NCBI RefSeq assembly: GCF_001641695.1 | Contig: NZ_LSEF01000102.1 | Span: 1 to 54,968 of the forward strand | Source: Bradyrhizobium neotropicale | GTDB lineage: Bacteria > Pseudomonadota > Alphaproteobacteria > Rhizobiales > Xanthobacteraceae | Length of the DNA: 54,968 nucleotides | Reading direction: 5' to 3' | Shown here: one piece after another, positions 51,016-54,968 of the stretch | How positions within the stretch are numbered: the first letter of the stretch is position 1 | Layout: each line of letters starts with the position of its first letter | The notes under the pieces: model-generated | The model's input: only the letters and a program-made list of their open reading frames with translations | Told to the model about the DNA's origin: nothing | Database searches by the model: none | Position numbers and translations under genes: made by a program

Positions 51016-51186
51016 ATGAGGACCGGATTTCTCGCTGCGATTGTGATAGCCGTTCTAGCCACCAGTACCGGGCTGGCAGTCAATTCTGTCGGCTCTCTAT
51101 CTTCCGAAAAACAGTCCATGCCGGGTGCCGTGCAAGTAGCGGACCGACTGGCTGAGGCCGTGGATCAGCTTCGGTCTGGTGGCTAA
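51016..51186 (+). CDS. Small exported or membrane protein, unknown
   Basis: A 56-residue frame from the ATG at 51016. It has a hydrophobic N-terminus (GFLAAIVIAVLATSTGLAV) and a short polar tail ending AEAVDQLRSGG. It may be a signal peptide with a tiny mature domain, or a single-pass protein. GGAAC at 50954 followed after 16 nt by CGGT is a near match to a sigma-EcfG promoter, with one mismatch. There is no recognised family. Confidence 0.35.
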   Translation: MRTGFLAAIVIAVLATSTGLAVNSVGSLSSEKQSMPGAVQVADRLAEAVDQLRSGG

Positions 51187-51284
51187 CAGCCTGCGTATCT
51201 CAAACGCCTTGATAGGCCCGTGGATTGGGCGAGGTGAATGCGGCCCCGGTCTGCGCGCCGCGACGATGATCTAAAGCCACATTC

Positions 51285-51440
51285 GAGGCTGAGGGGGCTC
51301 GCCGCGATAGCGGCGAGAAGGGTGAGGGGTCTCTCTCCGCGTGCAAATCTCTTGCGACGAATTTGCGGATAAAACCCCTCATCCGGCGCGGACCAAGGTC
51401 CGCGCCACCTTCTCCCACAAGAAGGGGAGAAGGAAGAAGG
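51285..51440. repeat. Dispersed repeat with CTCGCCGC and GGCGCGGACC hairpins
   Basis: Contains AGGGTGAGGGGT facing ACCCCTCATCC and a perfect GGCGCGGACC-AA-GGTCCGCGCC stem (51385-51406). Probably a composite of the repeat family at 40875 and 54885. Confidence 0.65.
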
Positions 51441-51445
51441 GGCCG

Positions 51446-51820
51446 TTACTTGGCCTTCTTCGCTTTCGCCGGCTTAGCCTCTTTGGCCTTCTTCGCCGGC
51501 TTCTCCTTCACCGGCTTCTCCTTCGCCGCGGCCTTCTTCTCGGCCTTGTCCGCGACGGGCGTGCTGGCGGCGAGCCGCACCGAGCGCGCATAGCTGTCGG
51601 CGACGTTGTCGGCGGACATCTGCAGGCGCCTGGCGGCGGAGGTCGCCAGCTCCATTGTGGCCTTGGCCATCATCTTGAAGCGGTCCCGGGCGTCGTTGCC
51701 CTTGGCCTTGGCCGCGAGGCCGTTGAAGCGATCCCGCCGCTCCTTGGCGCGGGTCATCAGGCCCGTATGCAGTTGTCTGGCCAGTTGCCGGATCACGACA
51801 TCCAGGTCGGCGTCCGCCAT
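51446..51820 (-). CDS. Small protein with histone-H1-like Lys/Ala tail
   Basis: A 124-residue protein. Residues 1-88 are a helical domain with no named family that I recognise (ADLDVVIRQLARQLHTGLMTRAKERRDRFNGLAAKAKG ... SAARRLQMSADNVADSYARSVRLA), vaguely phasin-like. Residues about 91-124 form a Lys/Ala/Pro tail (KAEKKAAAKEKPVKEKPAKKAK...), the composition of bacterial histone-H1-like proteins, which suggests nucleic-acid binding. The start is ATG 51820. A repeat lies directly downstream. Confidence 0.75.
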   Translation of the reverse strand: MADADLDVVIRQLARQLHTGLMTRAKERRDRFNGLAAKAKGNDARDRFKMMAKATMELATSAARRLQMSADNVADSYARSVRLAASTPVADKAEKKAAAKEKPVKEKPAKKAKEAKPAKAKKAK

Positions 51821-51925
51821 GTTCTTCTATCCTCTTCGAAACTTCACCAAATCGATGCGCGCGGGACTATGCAGATCGGGCCCCGCCTTGGCAATTCCCG
51901 GTGATGCGCCATCCGCATCTTCCGG

Positions 51926-51961
51926 TTTACAAAACAAGAAAGCCGCGCTTGTCGCGCGGCT
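51926..51961 (-). terminator. Terminator of the HExxH protein gene
   Basis: On the minus strand, stem AGCCGCGC/GCGCGGCT with a GACAA loop (51961-51941), then TTCTTGTTTTG. It lies 37 nt after the stop of the gene at 51998. Confidence 0.65.
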
Positions 51962-51997
51962 CTTGGCGTGGTTTGGCGCCGGGGCGCCGTTTCTGCC

Positions 51998-52807
51998 TCA
52001 CTTCAGCGAGGCGACCGGTCCGCTTGACGCTGCAGGGTCGGGGTCGAAGCCGAAGACGCCGACCAGATATTTGTAGTAGTCGGGCATCTTCTCTTTGAGC
52101 GCTTCGCGGGACTTGGGATCGTGGAAATCGCTCTTTCCGGCCAGGAAAATGCTTGCGGTCACGGCAAAGAATTCCATGTGATTCTTCATCGCATAGGCGT
52201 CCTTGGGCAGCAGGTCCTTGGACTTGGCATAAGCGTAATAGCTGATCACGCCCTTGTTGGCGTAGCCGTCCGGCAACAGCCGCGCGTGATAGGCGTGCAA
52301 GAGCTCGTGGAGCAGCACGGCTTCCTTTTCGTACCGCATCATGTCGGGCCGGAGCATGATCACGCCAAGCCCCGAATCGACCGCGAGGTCGACGGCATTC
52401 GGATTGGTCCATTGCTGCTTGTCATGGTCCCACACGGTCAGCGTCCGCGGGACGCGGCGCTCCACGTTCGGGGTGACCCGGCCGTAGCACGCGGTTGCAG
52501 CGCCTTCGTCGAGGCAGGCGAGCTCGCTCGCGATGATCGGAACGGTATGGAAGAAGCGCATCACGCGCGGGGAGAGGCCGACACCTTCGACGACGTCGAT
52601 CTGCTGCTTCAGATTCTCGGTGAGCTTGTCGACATCCTTGCGGTCGGAGTTCTCCGTCAAGTCGAACATGTAACCGCGGTAGCTCTGGAAGCCGGGCGGC
52701 AACGGCTGCGCTGCATCGGCGGACGCAGCCTCGAGTGGCCCGGCATTGGATGGATTGGCAAAGAGCGCGCCGACAATGGTCGCGGTCAGCAGCAACGCAA
52801 TGCGCAT
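51998..52807 (-). CDS. Exported HExxH putative metallopeptidase
   Basis: A 269-residue protein with a signal peptide (residues 1-22, LLLTATIVGALFANPSNA). A zinc-binding helix reads LLHELLHAYH, with His167, Glu168 and His171. A second helix, NHMEFFAVTASIFLAG, offers Glu212 as third ligand about 41 residues later, a gluzincin-like arrangement. Two further cysteines (CLDEGAATAC) may pair. I do not recognise a named family. It could be a wall or envelope protease. A promoter was not identified; a terminator follows at 51941. Confidence 0.72.
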   Translation of the reverse strand: MRIALLLTATIVGALFANPSNAGPLEAASADAAQPLPPGFQSYRGYMFDLTENSDRKDVDKLTENLKQQIDVVEGVGLSPRVMRFFHTVPIIASELACLDEGAATACYGRVTPNVERRVPRTLTVWDHDKQQWTNPNAVDLAVDSGLGVIMLRPDMMRYEKEAVLLHELLHAYHARLLPDGYANKGVISYYAYAKSKDLLPKDAYAMKNHMEFFAVTASIFLAGKSDFHDPKSREALKEKMPDYYKYLVGVFGFDPDPAASSGPVASLK

Positions 52808-53038
52808 GATGAACCCCCTGATGTCACTTCACGCGGCAGAATAAGCCACCGTTGTTTGCGAAAAGTGAGTGAGGCGAGACTAAGGCGCCGATGTTGAGGC
52901 GTGCTTAATGGTTTGTTGCAGACCGCGGGGGACGGGTTAGTCCGGGGTTAACCAAGGAGGGATGACCGGGCTGATGTTGAGGTGTAGATTCCATGGAAGG
53001 GCACCAGGCCCCACATCAGCAGCCGGAAGGAGGACCCC

Positions 53039-53332
53039 ATGTATGCCGCCATCCGTCAGGCCAAGGCGAAAAGCGGGAGCGCGGAAGAGCTGGCGCGCCG
53101 CATCAAGGACGGCGCCGTTCCGATCATCAGCGACGTTGACGGTTTCCGCGCCTATTACGTCGTCTATGCCGGCGACGACACCGTCACGGCGATCTCGATC
53201 TTCGACAAGTTCGAGCAGGCGGAGGAAGCGAACCGGCGCGCGATTGCCTGGATCGAAAAGGATTTGGGCGGGCTGCTCGCCGGTCACGCCAGCGCTGCTG
53301 CGGGGCCGGTGATTGTGCACACGCTGGCGTAG
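53039..53332 (+). CDS. Antibiotic-biosynthesis-monooxygenase-like small protein
   Basis: A 97-residue protein with a ferredoxin-like alpha-beta fold: MYAAIRQAKAKSGSAEELARRIKDGAVPIISDVDGFRAYYVVYAGDDTVTAISIFDKFEQAEEANRRAIAWIEKDL. This is the layout of ABM/YdhR-like domains (strand, helix, two strands, helix). Active-site residues typical of heme or quinone monooxygenases are not evident, so it may be a stress-related small-molecule binder. GGAAGGAGGA stands before the ATG. Confidence 0.75.
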   Translation: MYAAIRQAKAKSGSAEELARRIKDGAVPIISDVDGFRAYYVVYAGDDTVTAISIFDKFEQAEEANRRAIAWIEKDLGGLLAGHASAAAGPVIVHTLA

Positions 53333-53429
53333 GAGACGGTCGCGACGCTCTCTCCCCAATGTCGTCCTGGCTTTGGCCAGGGCGGCGGCGAGTTTGGGAC
53401 GCCCATCTATCGTCAAACGTACGCCGCCC

Positions 53430-54875
53430 TCACAGCTCCCGCGCATTCGAGAACGCGAACGAGCTCACGCGCCGCGTCGTCTCGTCCAGGATCAGCGTGC
53501 GCGTGATCGGCGGCTCGGCGCGCTGCGCGCAGTTCTCACGTTCGCAGAGCCGGCAGTTGACGCCGATCGGGGTACCTTCCGCCTTCTCAAGGTCCATGCC
53601 GGCGGCATAGACGAGGCGCGCGGCGTGACGCATCTCGCATCCAAGCCCGATGGCAAAGCGCGGCTGCGGCAGCGGATGCGGCGCCACCGGCCGCCGCACC
53701 ATCTGCGCGATCGAGAAATAGCGCGTGCCGTCGGGCAGCTCGATCACCTGTTTCAAGAGGCGATCGGGCGTGTCGAAGGTCGAGTGCACGTTCCACAGCG
53801 GGCAGGTGCCACCGAATTTCGAGAACGGAAAGGTGCCTGACGAGAACCGCTTCGACACGTTGCCGGCATTGTCGACGCGGAGCAGGAAGAACGGAATGCC
53901 GCGCGCGTTCGGCCGCTGCAACGTGGTAAGGCGGTGGCAGACCTGCTCGAAGCCGGCATTGAAGCGCTGCGCCAGCACGTGGATGTCGTAATTCAGCGCC
54001 TCGGCTGCGGCGAGGAAAGCCGGGTAGGGCATCATCACGCTGGCTGCGAAGTAATTGCCGAGCGTGATGCGGAACAGCCGCCGTGGCGCGTCGTCGAGCG
54101 GGCCGGCGCGCCCGATGATGGCCTCCAGATGCTGCGCGCATTCGCCTAAGCCGAGCTGGAAGGCGAGCTGGAACGCGCGGCCGGGCGGATCGACCAGCTC
54201 CGAGATCAGGAGCTGGCGGCGGTGGCGATCGAAGCGCCGCAGCGTCTCGCGCATCACGTCCACCGGCATGATGCGGGTCTGGATCGAATGCTTTTCCCGC
54301 AGTCGCGCCGCGAGCGCTGCATAGAGTCCTTCGGCGGGCACGTTCAGTTCGTCGCGCAAATTCTCCGCGGCCTGCTCGAGCTCCGGAAAATAGTTGCGGT
54401 TGGCCTCGATCAATTCGCGCGCGCGCTCGACCGGATTGGCTTCATAGCGCGTGCCGACGTCGCGGTCGGCCATCTGCGCCGCCGCCAGCGTCTCGCCCTG
54501 GCGAGCCTCGGTATAGGCGGCGTAGAGCCGTTGCAGCGCGTGGGTGACGCCCGGGCAGAGCTCGGCGAGGTCGCGCAGCTCCTGCTTGGGCACGTCGATC
54601 TGGCGGAACAAGGGATCGGAGAAGATCTCGTTGAGTTCCGCGAAGAAGCGGTCCTCGTCGGCGGTGGCAAGGTCCCTGAGATCGAGGTCGTAGGTCTCGG
54701 CGAGCCGCAGCAGGATCTGGGCGGTCACCGGGCGCTGGTTGCGCTCGATCAGGTTGATGTAACTCGGCGAGATGCCGAGCCCCTCGGCGATCTGGGTCTG
54801 CGACAGCCCCAATTGCTGCCGGATCCGCCGGAAGCGCGGGCCGACGAACAGTTTCTTCCCGGAATCGGCGGCCAT
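53430..54875 (-). CDS. ScfR/RamB-type short-chain-fatty-acyl-CoA regulator
   Basis: A 481-residue transcription factor. An XRE-type HTH is at residues about 12-66 (PRFRRIRQQLGLSQTQIAEGLGISPSYINLIERNQRPVTAQ). A middle region of IrrE-like type (about 165-300) and a C-terminal ligand domain (DUF2083-like) follow, with a cysteine cluster GVNCRLCERENCAQR near 445. Members regulate glyoxylate, propionyl-CoA or fatty-acid use in response to acyl-CoA. It may connect with the fad genes of this window, though they lie 27 kb away. The start is ATG 54875. Confidence 0.88.
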   Translation of the reverse strand: MAADSGKKLFVGPRFRRIRQQLGLSQTQIAEGLGISPSYINLIERNQRPVTAQILLRLAETYDLDLRDLATADEDRFFAELNEIFSDPLFRQIDVPKQELRDLAELCPGVTHALQRLYAAYTEARQGETLAAAQMADRDVGTRYEANPVERARELIEANRNYFPELEQAAENLRDELNVPAEGLYAALAARLREKHSIQTRIMPVDVMRETLRRFDRHRRQLLISELVDPPGRAFQLAFQLGLGECAQHLEAIIGRAGPLDDAPRRLFRITLGNYFAASVMMPYPAFLAAAEALNYDIHVLAQRFNAGFEQVCHRLTTLQRPNARGIPFFLLRVDNAGNVSKRFSSGTFPFSKFGGTCPLWNVHSTFDTPDRLLKQVIELPDGTRYFSIAQMVRRPVAPHPLPQPRFAIGLGCEMRHAARLVYAAGMDLEKAEGTPIGVNCRLCERENCAQRAEPPITRTLILDETTRRVSSFAFSNAREL

Positions 54876-54884
54876 TAGTGGCTC

Positions 54885-54968
54885 CCCTCTTCGCCTCTCC
54901 CCGCTTGCGGGGAGAGGCCGACGCGCGCCGACCGATGCGAAGCATCGTCCGGAGCGCGGCGGGTGAGG
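54885..54968. repeat. Dispersed repeat, CCTCTCCCCGCTTGCGGGGAGAGG family, cut by window end
   Basis: A perfect CTCTCCCCGC/GCGGGGAGAG hairpin followed by CGGGTGAGG. Related to 40875-40970. The window ends inside it. Confidence 0.65.

Overview
The window looks like chromosome of a Bradyrhizobium-type alphaproteobacterium. The evidence is the high GC content, several families of dispersed palindromic repeats typical of that genus, two sigma-EcfG-type general-stress promoters (GGAAC-N16-CGTT), and a rhizobial-type glycerol ABC operon. I saw no tRNA, rRNA, CRISPR array or prophage. Genus assignment is an inference from style and gene content. || Layout. 1-1473: a complete IS630-family element with 27-bp terminal inverted repeats; it carries a transposase and a divergent small winged-helix gene, and it ends 31 bp before a periplasmic FKBP prolyl isomerase gene. 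2-4 kb: stress and small-molecule genes (CsbD, cupin, two VOC proteins). 4.1-6 kb: a translationally coupled FecR-domain/beta-barrel pair. 6-10.6 kb: PMT-like glycosyltransferase, OmpA-like protein, secreted caspase-like protein. 10.7-13.8 kb: YcaQ-type DNA glycosylase, DUF2809 protein, MFS transporter. 14.1-19.2 kb: RND efflux adaptor, RND pump and TetR regulator. 19.4-26.4 kb: flavin reductase, then a fatty-acid beta-oxidation operon (fadE-thiolase-fadJ-thioesterase) behind a palindrome-bearing promoter. || 26.6-29.2 kb: a stress-promoter-driven 63-aa protein, a DUF4440-like secreted protein, a HAD phosphatase and a GlpR regulator. 29.5-37.4 kb: the glycerol operon glpD-S-T-P-Q-U-V, preceded by a helically phased TTTCG array and ended by a strong terminator. 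Its two ATPases appear to form one consensus and one degenerate ATP site. 37.6-40.8 kb: a TetR / orphan substrate-binding protein / Rieske oxygenase cassette with a perfect 20-bp operator, bounded on its far side by a decayed copy of the glpV 3' end plus terminator. || 41-48.5 kb: old yellow enzyme, DUF1993, lytic transglycosylase, SURF1, then a two-gene PilZ-containing GT2 synthase/HlyD adaptor locus that may make a c-di-GMP-controlled beta-glucan. 48.7-55 kb: HtpX, TPR protein, two micro-ORFs, a histone-H1-tailed protein, a secreted HExxH protein, a monooxygenase-fold protein and an ScfR-type regulator. || The best candidates for something undescribed are the PilZ-GT2/HlyD locus, the TetR-SBP-Rieske cassette with its flanking duplication, the asymmetric GlpS/GlpT ATPase, and the IS630 element that carries its own DNA-binding protein.
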